28,384 bases of DNA from Acanthamoeba sp. SK_2022b. Taxonomy: Eukaryota > Discosea > Longamoebia > Acanthamoebidae. A program made the position numbers and the translations under genes. The stretch spans positions 1 to 28,384 of the forward strand of contig JANDJZ010000561.1 of the NCBI GenBank assembly GCA_027943245.1, written 5' to 3'. The notes below the pieces were generated by a model, which saw only the letters and a list, made by a program, of their open reading frames with translations, made no database searches and was not told the origin of the DNA. Positions 1 through 9,911 of the stretch are shown one piece after another. Each line of letters begins with the position of its first letter. The first letter of the stretch is position 1.

Positions 1-711
1 GGTGGAGAGATGGGAAGCGGAAGCGGGCGGGAGGGGAAGAGGCCCCGCGGGCGCACGGCCCCGATTGTGAGGAGCCAGCCGTGCGGCGCTCGCGGAGGAG
101 GAGGAGGATGAGGAGGATGAGGAGGAAGAAGAGGAAGAAGAGGGGGGCACAGCAGAGGCGGCGGAAGCGAGCGCGTTGGTCGGGCGTGGCCCGGCGTAGT
201 CACGCAGGGCAGTGGAGCTCACGGCGATCGAGTAGCGCCGCGCTGCCGCCTTGCCCCTCGTGGGCACCGCGGCAGACGAGGCCGAGGTCACGCTGGTCGA
301 CGACGAGGCCAGGCCGAACGTCGGTGGCGGCGAGGAGGCAAAGGCCGCGGCTCCGTCGCCCGGGCTGGGCGTGGGCACGTGGGTGGGCACCACGGGGAAC
401 GTCAGCCACTCGTCGTCGTCAGCACAGGCCGACGGAAGGAGCTCGGCGGCAACAACGTCGTCGTGGGCGGACAGAGGCACGGGCTCGTCGTGGGCCGGCA
501 TCGGTGGCGCAGCGGCCTTGTCGCAGCCGCCCAACGCCTCGCCGTCGTCGGCGGAGCTCGCGGAGAGGGAAGCGAGGCGGGAGAGGAGAAGGGGGTCAAA
601 CTCCCCCGCACGGCGCTTATTTCGGGGGGGCTGATGGTGGTGGTCGTGCAAGGGCGAGGCCGTTGTGACAGCATCACTACCGCCGCGAAGCGGCTGCTGC
701 TGCCCTTCCAT
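1..711 (-). CDS. 5' part of an unknown Ser/Ala/Pro-rich protein, cut by the window edge
   Basis: An open frame runs without a stop from an ATG at 711-709 to the left edge, giving 237 codons of an incomplete protein. I do not recognise a family. It begins MEGQQQPLRGGSD. It has a His-rich patch (about residue 22), a basic NKRR patch (about 31), an acidic ADDDEWLTF segment, and long Ala/Ser/Pro stretches. A run of about 17 serines is encoded by the GAG/GAA-rich plus-strand stretch near 100-145. RRYSIAV is a basophilic-kinase-type phosphosite. The composition suggests a disordered N-terminal region of a regulatory protein, with the folded domain outside the window. The overlapping plus-strand Arg-rich frame at 81-668 is its antisense shadow. 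It is divergent from the U-box gene. No intron is needed in the visible part. The reading frame is likely real; the function is unknown. Confidence 0.6.
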   Translation of the reverse strand, partial: MEGQQQPLRGGSDAVTTASPLHDHHHQPPRNKRRAGEFDPLLLSRLASLSASSADDGEALGGCDKAAAPPMPAHDEPVPLSAHDDVVAAELLPSACADDDEWLTFPVVPTHVPTPSPGDGAAAFASSPPPTFGLASSSTSVTSASSAAVPTRGKAAARRYSIAVSSTALRDYAGPRPTNALASAASAVPPSSSSSSSSSSSSSSSSASAARLAPHNRGRAPAGPLPLPPASASHLST

Positions 712-1086
712 AAGACACGCGCGCCTGTCGGGTGGCCACGAAAATGATTCAACCCGCACCTCTGGGGTTGTTAGGTTCAGAGAGGACGATTTTTCTGGTG
801 GAAATGAAGACAGAAAAACGCCATTTTCATTTGCCCCCCCCCCACCACGAGCGAGAATCGCCTGCGCAGGGGTTTTTCTCGGATCTTTGTGGGTGCATGG
901 AAATTTCAGAGCAGTGAGGGGGCAACCAAGAGGCCCTGGGCAAAGCTAGCCAGAGATCGAAGAGGAGAGAGAATCACTTGCCCCCCACGCAGATCAAATT
1001 CCCCCAAGCCTGCTGCCTTCTGCCATCCCCAACCACGTTGCTTCGCGCCATACAGCACCCCGTTCGATTCTTCTTCTTCTCCTGGG
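712..1086. promoter_or_regulatory. Intergenic region between two divergent genes, probable shared promoter
   Basis: These 375 bases separate the start codons of the minus-strand gene (711) and the U-box gene (1087). They must contain both 5' leaders and probably both promoters. I see no TATA box or known operator. There is a locally AT-richer stretch near 770-830 with a CATTTTCATTT word, followed by a C run (about 835-845). Role is inferred from position only. Confidence 0.4.
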
Positions 1087-1931
1087 ATGGAGCGCATCAG
1101 CAGCTTCTACAGTCTGGAACACCTGGTTACCACCCTCGAGGAGCAGGGTGTGCCTGAGGAATACATGTGCCCCATCACCCAAGATTTTATGCGCGACCCC
1201 TGCATCGCTGAGGATGGTAGCAACCCCCCCTCTCCTTTCCTTCTCTCTGTCTGAATCCCATGCTTTTTGGCGAGATAAGCAGCCTGAGGAGGCGCCCCCT
1301 GTGCCTCGCCTGTTCTCCTATGTATCGCGCAACGCGTTGCCCTCCTGTTCACCAACGAGCACATTGCCGGGTGTGGCGTGCAGGGCATACGTACGAGAGA
1401 GCAGCAATCGAGGAGTGGCTGGGACGGCACGGGACCTCTCCAATAACGCGAGAGTACATCTCAGCGGAGCACCTGATGCCTGATGCCACCCTCCGCAAGA
1501 TGATAGACGACTTCCTGAGCGAGAAGCGACAATTGCTCTTGTCGCAGCGGCAGAGCGAGAAAGGACGATCGGCCGCCCCTGATCCGGAAACGGACGGACG
1601 GCCAGCGGTAATGCAATCACAAGAGGAGCATCACACCACCTACGAGGAGGAGGAGGAGGAGGAGGACTACGACGACGATCGGCACCCCTACGTCAGCGAC
1701 GGTGTGAAGGCCGAACGCGCGCCTCTCATGGGACGCTCCGCTGAGCGCGGCGCTACGAAAGGGCAACAGCAGCAGGCTCAAACCAAGCGAGTGGGCAGCA
1801 CGCGCCACCCGCACATGACCAAGGTCGTGTCCTCCTCACGAAGCTTGCCTGAAGCTTCCCTACCATTCGCGCACACGGGGGGCAGCAGACGAGAACCCTC
1901 TTCTTCATGTTGGATGTGCGTCCTCTATTAG
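1087..1931 (+). CDS. U-box E3 ubiquitin ligase, small, with a CaaX-like C-terminus
   Basis: Two exons: 1087-1216 and 1384-1931 (GT-AG intron 1217-1383), giving 225 aa. The U-box spans about residues 20-90. It reads PEEYMCPITQDFMRDPC before the intron and HTYERAAIEEWLGRHG, SPITREYI and LRKMIDDFL after it. This is the standard RING-like fold without zinc ligands that binds E2 enzymes, so the protein is expected to transfer ubiquitin. After the U-box there is an acidic run (seven Glu, then DYDDD, about residue 130), a Gln-rich basic stretch, and a tail ending CWMCVLY. The last four residues, CVLY, fit the C-a-a-X pattern, although Tyr is an unusual last residue. No WD40, ARM or TPR domain follows; the WD40 exons downstream belong to Notchless. 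AATAAA signals at 2190 and 2203 mark the transcript end. The start is the first in-frame ATG. Confidence 0.88.
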
Positions 1932-2189
1932 TGGAAGGGCCAGCCAGAGCTCGCAACGGCCGGCGCCCGCAGCGCGCCTGCTTCTTGATCTGGCAGGTAG
2001 CCCCTCCCCTCTATCTAGAGTGGCAGCTGTGTGCCTATCCCACTAACCTTTCGAGAAACGGGGGCACAGGGTTCCACTACGCGTTGGCCCGCAGAGGGCT
2101 TCCTCGAAACGGTGTGGTGTGCCGATGCTGTACATAAGCTGTTTTTGTTTTTTTGTTGAATGGATTTTTCTTGTAATCGAGAATGAGAA

Positions 2190-2208
2190 AATAAAATAAT
2201 ATAATAAA
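2190..2208 (+). terminator. Polyadenylation signals of the U-box gene
   Basis: Two AATAAA hexamers (2190-2195 and 2203-2208) lie in an A/T-rich stretch about 260 bases after the U-box stop codon and 92 bases before the Notchless start. They separate the two transcripts. Confidence 0.6.
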
Positions 2209-2299
2209 AAAGGGTATGGTGACCAACACGACGGAGTGCCGGGGCCTTCTCACATCTTTCTTTCTACCGCCATTTGCAGGCAAACGCTGAAAGAGAGAG

Positions 2300-4092
2300 A
2301 TGGAGGACGACACCAATCGCACTCTTCTTGCCCAGTTCTTTTCGGCCGACGGCTTAGCCACAGGCCCACAGCTTGATCTTCCGCTAGAAACCACCACAGA
2401 GCAGCTCGAGCTTCTTTTGAATGATCTCCTTGCCCATGTACGCATAGGGCCCAAGAGCTGATCGGCAGATAAATTTGATTGATTTGATTGCAAATTGTGA
2501 TTTTGTGATTTATCATAAATCAAATCACAATTTGATTTTAAGAAGTTTTTTGTGATTTGATTTGATTTATGATAAATTCACAATTTGATTTTAAGAAGTT
2601 TTTTGTGATTTGATTAGAATATGATCATAAATCAAATCATTTTATGATTTAATTTGAATAGGATCATAGATCAAATCATTATTATTTTGCATATTCAATT
2701 ATACTATCAAATCACAATTAAACAAGCTAACTGAGGACGTGCTGTGCAGGAGGAGCGACTGCCCTATTCGTTTTTTGTTGAAGAAGAGGAGCTTGTAGAA
2801 TCGCTCAAGCAGGCGATCCAGGCCCGCTCTACGGAGGACGTGGTGCGCATTGTCTACCAGCCCCAGGTACGTCCGGTCCCTCTGTGCATGAAGCGGGGCT
2901 GCGCTTGCACTTTTGCCGCGTGGTGCGGGCTCGCGTGCTAAACAACAGAGATCATCCAGGCTGTGTTCCGCGTGAGGGCTGCCACTCGCTGCACAACCTC
3001 GCTCGAGGGTATAGACCAGCGCAGGCGTTTTTGCGCCGCGCTCCTTTCGTCCTGCTACAACTGATGTAGCTGCCCGTGGGAGAAGCACCACTAACGGAAC
3101 CGAGCCGTCGTGGGCTCCTCCTCCGCTGCAGGACACACGGAAGCCGTGCTGGTGGCCGCTTTCAGCCCGGATGGTCGCCAGCTGGCTACGGGTGGGGGCG
3201 ACGCCACACTCCGCCTGTGGGACATTCTGACTGAGACGCCGTTGGCCACACTGACTGGCCACACCAATTGGATCCTCTGCGCGGCTTGGTATGCGCCCCT
3301 CGCGCTGACTTGCCCTTCATTCCCCGCGCTTGCTATCGGCTCTCCATCTTTCTTCTTCTTCTTCTTCTTCTTCTTCTGCTCTCTCTCTCTCTCTCTCTCT
3401 CCCCCCTTTCCCTCCCCCGCCTCCCTCTGAGAGCTAAGGGCACACGCCTGCAGGTCCCCTGATGGCAAGCGCCTTGCCACAGGCGGCATGGACAAGGACG
3501 TGCGCATCTGGGATCCCGCGACCGGCCAAGCCATCGGCAAACCCCTCAAGCGGTACGTGCTTGTCTCGCTCACGCTCTGCACACTGGGCACGAGCAATCC
3601 CCCCTCCCCCGGCTGGTTGGGGCCTGTGGAGGGGGGGAGGAGGTCCTTCCAGACCTGTCTGACCTCCTCTGCCGCTCCATGTTCTCCTCCTCCGCGACGT
3701 AGGCACACCAAATGGGTAAATGCCCTCGCGTGGGAGCCCTTGCACCTCAATCCAGACTGCGCGCGCCTCGCCTCGGCCGCCAAGGACGGCACCATCAAAG
3801 GTGCGGCGTCCTCCGCCTCCCCGTGTGCTACACTCGTCGACCTGCATCACTCGGCAGCCTCCCTAGTAGTCGTGTGCGCCGAGATTAACTTGATGCGCAT
3901 GGCCGCTCCACTGCGCAGTGTGGGACGCGTTGCGCGGGCACCTCCTCTTTTCGCTCTCTGGCCACGCCGCGTCCGTGACCTCCCTCAAATGGAGCGGCCA
4001 AGGGTTCCTGATCTCCGGCTCGCAGGATCGGACCATCCGCATCTACAACGCGTCCGAGGTCAGTTTACTTTGCCCAGTGCAGTGCAGGCCCT

Positions 4093-4147
<55 letters not shown>

Positions 4148-4709
4148 TGTGGTCGTGGTCGTGGTCGTCTTTCGTGCGATAGGGATAGCCGATGATGCAC
4201 GGTCCTAACTTGGCCTGGCGCGGCCGGTTCGTTCTGGGCAGGGAGGCAAATTGGTCCGAGTGCTCGCAGGCCACGCTCATTGGGTCAATTCACTGTCGCT
4301 CAACACAGACTACGTCCTGCGAACGGGGGCCTATGACCACACCGGCAAGGCCCCGGCCACCAAGGAAGAAGGTGCTTGCTTGTCACTGGCGTCACGTTAG
4401 CACCACATCGCCCGTGGTGGCGGCTTTCATCATCCTCACCATCTTCTTCTTCTTCTTCTGCCACTCTAGCCCAACAGGCAGCGATGCAGCGATGGTTGGC
4501 CGTGACGCAGGGCAAGCCTGAGAAGCTGGTCTGGCCCTTCCTCCTCTCGGCGCCCAGGGCCCGTTTCCTGGTCAATTGGCTCATCACTGTTCGCACAGGT
4601 CTCGTGCTCTGACGACCACACGCTGTTCCTCTGGGAGCCTGCCTCGTCGAAGAAGCCCCTCGTCCGCATGACCGGCCACCAGGTAACGCACACTCGGCTC
4701 CTAAACACA

Positions 4710-4774
<65 letters not shown>

Positions 4775-5369
4775 GGTTACTCGCGCTGACGATTCGCCTC
4801 GCCAGCAACAAGTAAACATTACCTCGTTCTCCCCCGATGGCCGATTAATCGCATCTGCCTCGTTCGACAAGTCGATAAAGCTGTGGGATTCCAACGGCAA
4901 GTACGTGCATTTTTCTCCTCCTCCTCCTCCCTGAGAGCGTCCGCGTTGCTGATACTCAGCGTCCTCAACAACATCAGGTTTTTGGGCAACCTCCGGGGGC
5001 ATGTGGGCGCGGTGTACCAGATCGCTTGGGCTGCCGATTCCCGCATGCTCGTTTCGGGCAGCAAGGACTCCACGCTCAAGATTTGGGACACCCGCACCAA
5101 GAAGATCAAAACTGACCTGCCTGGCCACGCCGACGAGGTACGCCTCGCTTTTTTATTTGGTGTTTTATTTGTTTTTGACACCTGTGTCGCAAAGGTGTAT
5201 GCCGTTGATTGGAGCCCCGACGGCGAGCGGCTTGTCTCAGGGTCAAAGGACTGCCTTGTGAAAATGTACGTGCCCCTACGCCAAAACATCGAGTGCCCGC
5301 AGCCCTGTTGGGATCTCCCTAATCGCGTGTGTTTGCTCTCTTTTGGGCACCACCAGCTGGCGACATTGA
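2300..5369 (+). CDS. NLE1: Notchless homolog, ribosome-assembly WD40 protein
   Basis: Fourteen exons: 2300-2437, 2750-2866, 2960-3008, 3132-3288, 3454-3552, 3703-3800, 3919-4058, 4242-4371, 4470-4528, 4599-4682, 4806-4900, 4978-5137, 5195-5265, 5357-5369. They give 469 aa; human NLE1 has about 485. The N-terminal NLE domain (about residues 5-90) carries LPYSFFV, STEDVVRIVYQPQ and AVFRVRAATRC. Eight WD40 repeats follow, with family hallmarks such as GHTEAVLVAAFSPDG, LAWEPLHLNPDC, NTDYVLRTGAYD, SASFDKSIKLWD and GHADEVYAVDWSPDG. In other eukaryotes NLE1/Rsa4 sits on the nucleolar pre-60S particle, and its N-terminal domain is pulled by the AAA ATPase midasin. The last exon is only 13 nt and encodes the final IWRH and stop. 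Every intron is GT-AG and every phase closes. Confidence 0.96.
2480..2735. repeat. AT-rich tandem and inverted repeat inside Notchless intron 1
   Basis: This block is built from variants of CAAATCACAATTTGAT. A 37-base unit is repeated at 2526-2562 and 2579-2615 (period 53). The word AATCACAATTTG (about 2523) also occurs inverted as CAAATTGTGATT (about 2490), so the RNA could fold into long hairpins. Its base composition is very different from the GC-rich surroundings. It fills most of the 312-base intron. Confidence 0.8.
3350..3402 (+). repeat. (TTC)n then (TC)n microsatellite in a Notchless intron
   Basis: A TTC run followed by a TC run lies in the intron 3289-3453. On the sense strand it forms a pyrimidine-rich tract, upstream of the acceptor at 3451-3453. 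Confidence 0.85.
4096..4173 (+). repeat. GGTCGT hexanucleotide array in a Notchless intron
   Basis: About twelve copies of GGTCGT, one of them GGTTGT, lie in the intron 4059-4241. Translated frames across it give Arg-Gly or His-Asp runs that are artefacts. Confidence 0.88.
4710..4772 (+). repeat. (CA)n microsatellite in a Notchless intron
   Basis: An almost pure CA run of about 30 units lies in the intron 4683-4805, between the exon ending GHQ and the exon starting QQVNIT. Confidence 0.9.
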
Positions 5370-5537
5370 TCAAAGAAAGGGAAAGGAAAGGACAAAGCCA
5401 AAGGAAAAGGTCCACTGTTGTCATTGGTGCTCGGAAATTGCGCAATACAAAACATGGACCAATCACGCCCGTAAGCATCGCCCATACTTCTGAGGAAGCA
5501 AGCTCCGTGCACAAAAGCTCGAAGCAAAGAAGCACCA

Positions 5538-7461
5538 ATGCATCAAGTTATGCGCGCCGTAGGATTGGCGCTGACACTGGCGCTGATTTTTGCCACTGAC
5601 AACCTGGCTCTGGGCGAGTCGTGGGCTGTGGCGGCGGGAGATTCGGCTTGCCCGAACTTCAAGTCATCCTCCTGTGCCTCCATTTTTGATGAGTGCCTGC
5701 TCTATGCCCCGAGCTCCTACTTCCCCTCCAGTCAGGGGTCGCCTCCTTTTGCTTCGAGCAGCAGCCGGCAGTTGGTGGCCACCCCATTCCGCTTTTCTGG
5801 TCTGGGCCAGTTCGAGGTACACGTTCAGTTTCTCTTTGGTCGTCTTGAGTCGCGCATGTGCTGTGCTGCTCCACTTACAGACATCGTCTTGGCGGGGGTG
5901 GTGGTGGTGATGTTGGTGGCTTTAAGGTGCAAGGCATTAGGCTTATCTTCGGCCTGACAAACGAAACGAGCGTGAACCTGGCCCTGTTTATCTACAACGC
6001 CAATACCACCGATCCCACACTCCCGGGCGAACCTCTTGACTCCACCTGGGGGTCTGGGGTCAGCGTCCAGTTCACCAAACAGTCCACCACGCCCGTGTCA
6101 GCCCTGCCTCTGGGCGGGCGAGTGGCATTCTACGAAATTGTTGGCACCCTTACGCCCTTCAACCTTTCCGCCGGCACCTACTTCGTGTCCGTCGCGAGCT
6201 ACGGCTCCTCCCTGACCCCGCGAGACACGGGTGCCTATAACGTCGGAGGCTACAACGTCACCTCCATCGGCGCCTCCTACGCTGCCTACCGCGGCATTTC
6301 GCCCCACGGCACATTAATTCCCGCCGTGAACATCAACGCCACCAACTCGTGGGGCCTGGGCGTGGCCAACGTCATCGCCTGCATGTGGTACATGCTCCCC
6401 CCACCAACGTTGCCCGTCCTGCACCCCCTCCCCAATCGAGGGTTGTCGTAGGCCCAAAAAAAAAAAAAAAAAAAACCAACGGGTGGGTGGATGGGTTACG
6501 CCAGGCCCACAGGGAAGGTCTGGGACCCGCCCCAGGGCGGCAACTCCACCAACACCACCACCACCACCGGTTCGACCACGGGTTCGACCACCTCCGGTAC
6601 CAACACCACGACTGGCGGCACCGGCGGCACCACTGGCGGCACCACCGGCGGGTCGAGCGGTGCGCATATCCCCCTCCCCCCCCACTTTCCTTCCTCTCCG
6701 CTCGGACCCGCGGAGTGGTCGCTGACCGTCGTGGCGCTCTCGTCCGCGGCTCTCCCGCTCGCGCGCCTGTCGATGGCCGCGGTGTTGGTTTGTTTGTTTG
6801 TTTGTTTTGCGGTTGGTTCGTCGCAGGCGAAAACCCCACGGACTACCTGGTGCGCTACCCGCTCGCCACTGACCTCAACAACCTGAACCCGGCCGGCTTC
6901 ATCTCCGCCGTGTCATCCGCTCTCGAGCTGCCGGCGGAGGCACAGATCGAGATCGTTGCAGTACTGCCTTACCCCCCCCCCCAACCTCCTCCCTTTACCC
7001 TGGCTGGCCTGGCGCGCCTTGGCCGCGGCGTTTCCGAAGGGAGGGAGCACTTATAACGGCGCCACCACCTTCTATGTTGCGTCCGAACCATGCAGGCCCG
7101 ACGCGCCCAGGTGGCCCAAGCCGAGGGCAAGAGGGTGGCCGAGCAGGGCACCCTCCTCGACTTCTACATCAGCGGGTCCGACGGGGCCTCCTACATGGAG
7201 AAAGCCCTCAGCGCCAAGCTCGACGATCTTCGCGATCACAACGTGACCATCGCCTCCTCCCCCACCCAGGTCGACTCCGAGGCCTCCTCCGCCTCTCTTC
7301 TTCCCGGGTCCTTCCTTTTCCCCCTGGTCCAGCTGCTGGCCGCCGCCTGGTGAACCCGACCCCTCTCCTGTACCACCACCGCCTTGGCCGTTTTCCCCCA
7401 GGTCAACCATCCAGGCGACCGTTCGGCGTTCTCCGCCAATCGTGTTGGCCTGGGGAGGTAA
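5538..7461 (+). CDS. Secreted or surface protein with a Thr/Gly-rich linker, family unknown
   Basis: Simplest model, six exons: 5538-5816, 5927-6387, 6505-6659, 6827-6960, 7096-7269, 7402-7461, giving 420 aa. The N-terminus is a clear signal peptide (basic start, then GLALTLALIFATDNLALG). Residues about 60-245 form a beta-rich module with QLVATPFRFSGLGQFE, VQGIRLIFGLTNET and GTYFVSVASYGSS, and several N-x-T/S sites. Residues about 255-298 are Asn/Thr/Gly-rich repeats (NTTTTTGSTTGS), probably a glycosylated stalk. The C-terminal part (about 300-420) has FISAVSSALELPAEAQIEIV and a helical ARRAQVAQAEGKRVAEQG. No membrane helix or GPI signal is visible. One oddity: an alternative exon at 7040-7087 encodes GGSTYNGATTFYVASE, which looks protein-like but is one frame off from what follows. 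The second acceptor (TTAAG at 5922-5926) was chosen because CAG at 5880 leads to a stop in the required phase. Confidence 0.78.
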
Positions 7462-7479
7462 TAAATTTAAGCCAATAAA
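7460..7479 (+). terminator. Polyadenylation signals of the secreted-protein gene
   Basis: AATAAA at 7460-7465 overlaps the TAA stop codon (7459-7461), and a second AATAAA lies at 7474-7479. A very short 3' UTR is implied. Confidence 0.6.
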
Positions 7480-7629
7480 ATTTGCTGCTACCATAATCGA
7501 TCAGATGGCCTATCGGCATGGCTCCGCGAAAGTCCGTAATGACTACCGCCACCACCAACCCCGATCGGACGGCACACCCATTCATTTATTCATTCCCACC
7601 GGGGCAAAGCATCATCTTTTGCTCGCGAC

Positions 7630-9848
7630 ATGTCCAACGCCCGCTTGATGTCGCCGCTGCGGTGGGGCTGTACGTCCTGCCCCTTCTCCTCTCTGCCCTC
7701 CTCAAAGGACCCTCCCCGACGAAGGCGGCACGAAGGGGTGGTGTGTTGATTTTTTTCGAAAAGCAAAAAAATGATGTTAAACAAAAAATGTTTGTTCGTT
7801 GTTAGATACCGCGTCGCTCCTGGTGCTGTTGTGCGCCTGTTTTTGGGTGAGCCTCAGCTCGGCAACGTTGGTGGCCTACATGGATTTCGGTTCGTTTGTG
7901 CCTCCCCCTCCCCCCTTCTGTTGTTGTTATTATTATTATGTGTTCATTACACGTGTTTACGACAATATATATACTTTTTTTTTCTTATATTTTAATAACC
8001 GGGTGTGGCACACGGCCCTGTACAGAGGACCAGACCAAGCCGTTTTTGATGAAGTCGGGGACCTGCCCATTCGTCTCCAATTTCCCGCTGGACGGCATGG
8101 TGCGTCGCCCCCTCCCCCTCCCCCTCCCCATGTTCGTGCGTGAACAACGTTGCACGGCGCAGCGGTTGCTCATGACCATGACAACGCGCGCGCGCGCCGT
8201 TTCATAAAAGGCCTCCATCGATCCGGAGAGTATCGGGACGGCCATGTGGCAGAACCAGGCGCGCGGCAACTGCTCGCAGGGCGTCTTGAGCATCGCCGAT
8301 AACACTTATGTTGGTTCGCGTTCCTCCCTCCTCCCATTCCTCCTCCTCATCATCATCGTTTGCGTGCGGTGGGGGAACGTGATCATCACCGCCTACACCA
8401 CCATTATAACGCCGCCGCCTGCTCCTCCAGATCTCGGCTCGTGGACGCTGTACAGCAGGACGGGCGAGATGTCGTTCGCGGGCTGGTACAACTGGAACAG
8501 GCCCTACCAGCTGGACCTCTTCAGCAACGCCGACCAGACCGTGCGGGTCGGCTTCAACGGCAACCCGAGCTCCAACTGGACCGCTCGAGTGACCCTCCCC
8601 AACGCCGCCGAGCCCTACACCGGCTCGCGTCTGCTCAACCCCTCCAACCGGTGGGTGCATTTTGGCTTCACGTACGTGCTCCCCCCCTCCCCTCCCCTCC
8701 AGCCCCCCCTCACTGTTGTTGTTGGTTGTTGTTGTTGTTGTTTGGACTCTCCTCCCCCCGGCAGGTACACGCCGCCCTACGCCATTTTCTACGTCGACGG
8801 ACAGCTCTGGGAGACCATTCTCGTCTCCAGCAACCTGGTGCTCGAGGGGAGCGGCAACCAGGTGAAACTTGGCTTGGGCCCGGTTCTGGTCGACGACCTC
8901 ATGTTCTTCCAATCGGCGTACTGGCTCCCTTCTCTCTCTCCTTCAGTCCCCCCCCCCAATACCACCTTGTGTAATCGCTTTCCCCTCCCTGCGCAGGCTC
9001 ACCGACGCCGATATGACCGCCCTCTACACGGGCACCTACTGGGCGGGTTCATCCAACGGATGCCCGCCGCGGTACCTGCCGTCCATCACGAAGCCCGCGG
9101 GGGCCGAGGTGGCCAACACCACGGTCGCGGCGGGTTTCTCCTACCAGGGCGTCGGCAGCCCCGCCGTAGCCAGCAACCCCGTCGAATACGTCTGGGCGGA
9201 AACCAACAGCGTATTTGCACATCCTCCCCCCTCTTCCTTTCCCCCTCTCGTGATCACTCCAGCACCACACCGATCGTCGCCTTGTTCACTGACCTCATCT
9301 CTCGTGTGTTTGTTTGTTTTATTTGTTTTATTGGTTTTATTTGTTTTATTTGTTGCCACATCAGTTGGGCTGCACCACGACCGAGATTCCCAACCCGACC
9401 TCGTCCCTCTTGTCGGCCCGCATCCTCGCCCTGCCCACCAACACCCTCCAGTTCTCCTTCTGGGTCGCGCATCCCCCCCTCCCCACAGTGCCCCCCCCCG
9501 GATTCCTGTCCGCTGGTCAAATTGGGGGGGGGGGGAGTGTCGCCAAGTGCTGACGTGGGGGGGGGGTTGCGGGTGTGGCGCAACAGATCAGGGAGCTCTA
9601 CACCTTCCGCGACTTCCAATACTGCTCGTCCGCCGCAACGGTCGACGTGACCGTGAATGGCAACACCCCCGCCCTCACCAGTTTGACGGTCAGCGTTGGC
9701 ACCATCACCAACGACACGGGTGAGTGCACTCCCTCCAGCCCACGACCCCTCCGCCACTATCGGAAACGGGCGCACACGAGCGTGATCGTCGATCCTTGAT
9801 GCTTGCCGAGGGAGGGCTCGAGCTGGTCTAACTCTTCTCGCTCGCTCG

Positions 9849-9911
<63 letters not shown>

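Noticed and set aside
81..668. 195-codon plus-strand frame, Arg-rich
   Set aside because: Antisense to a continuous minus-strand frame with better composition and a good ATG; low complexity only.
2480..2735. CRISPR array or origin of replication
   Set aside because: Repeats touch each other with no unique spacers and lie in an intron of a eukaryotic gene.
4096..4173. Arg-Gly or His-Asp repeat protein
   Set aside because: It is the GGTCGT array inside a Notchless intron.
1087..5369. A single U-box/WD40 fusion protein
   Set aside because: The U-box frame ends in a stop at 1929-1931, followed by AATAAA signals and a new ATG with the NLE domain at 2300.
7518..7805. 95-codon frame as a separate small membrane protein or as first exon of the RasGAP gene
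   Set aside because: It can be joined in phase at 7737 to 7806, but that would put a signal peptide 70 residues inside the protein. The 7630-7669 exon with a GTACGT donor gives a normal signal peptide.
7799..7889. Start of the RasGAP receptor at the TTG codon 7799
   Set aside because: No ATG in that frame after the stop at 7778; a spliced upstream ATG explains it better.
8244..9650. 468-codon plus-strand frame
   Set aside because: Partly real exon sequence of the RasGAP gene, but it reads through several introns and changes to nonsense after about 9000.
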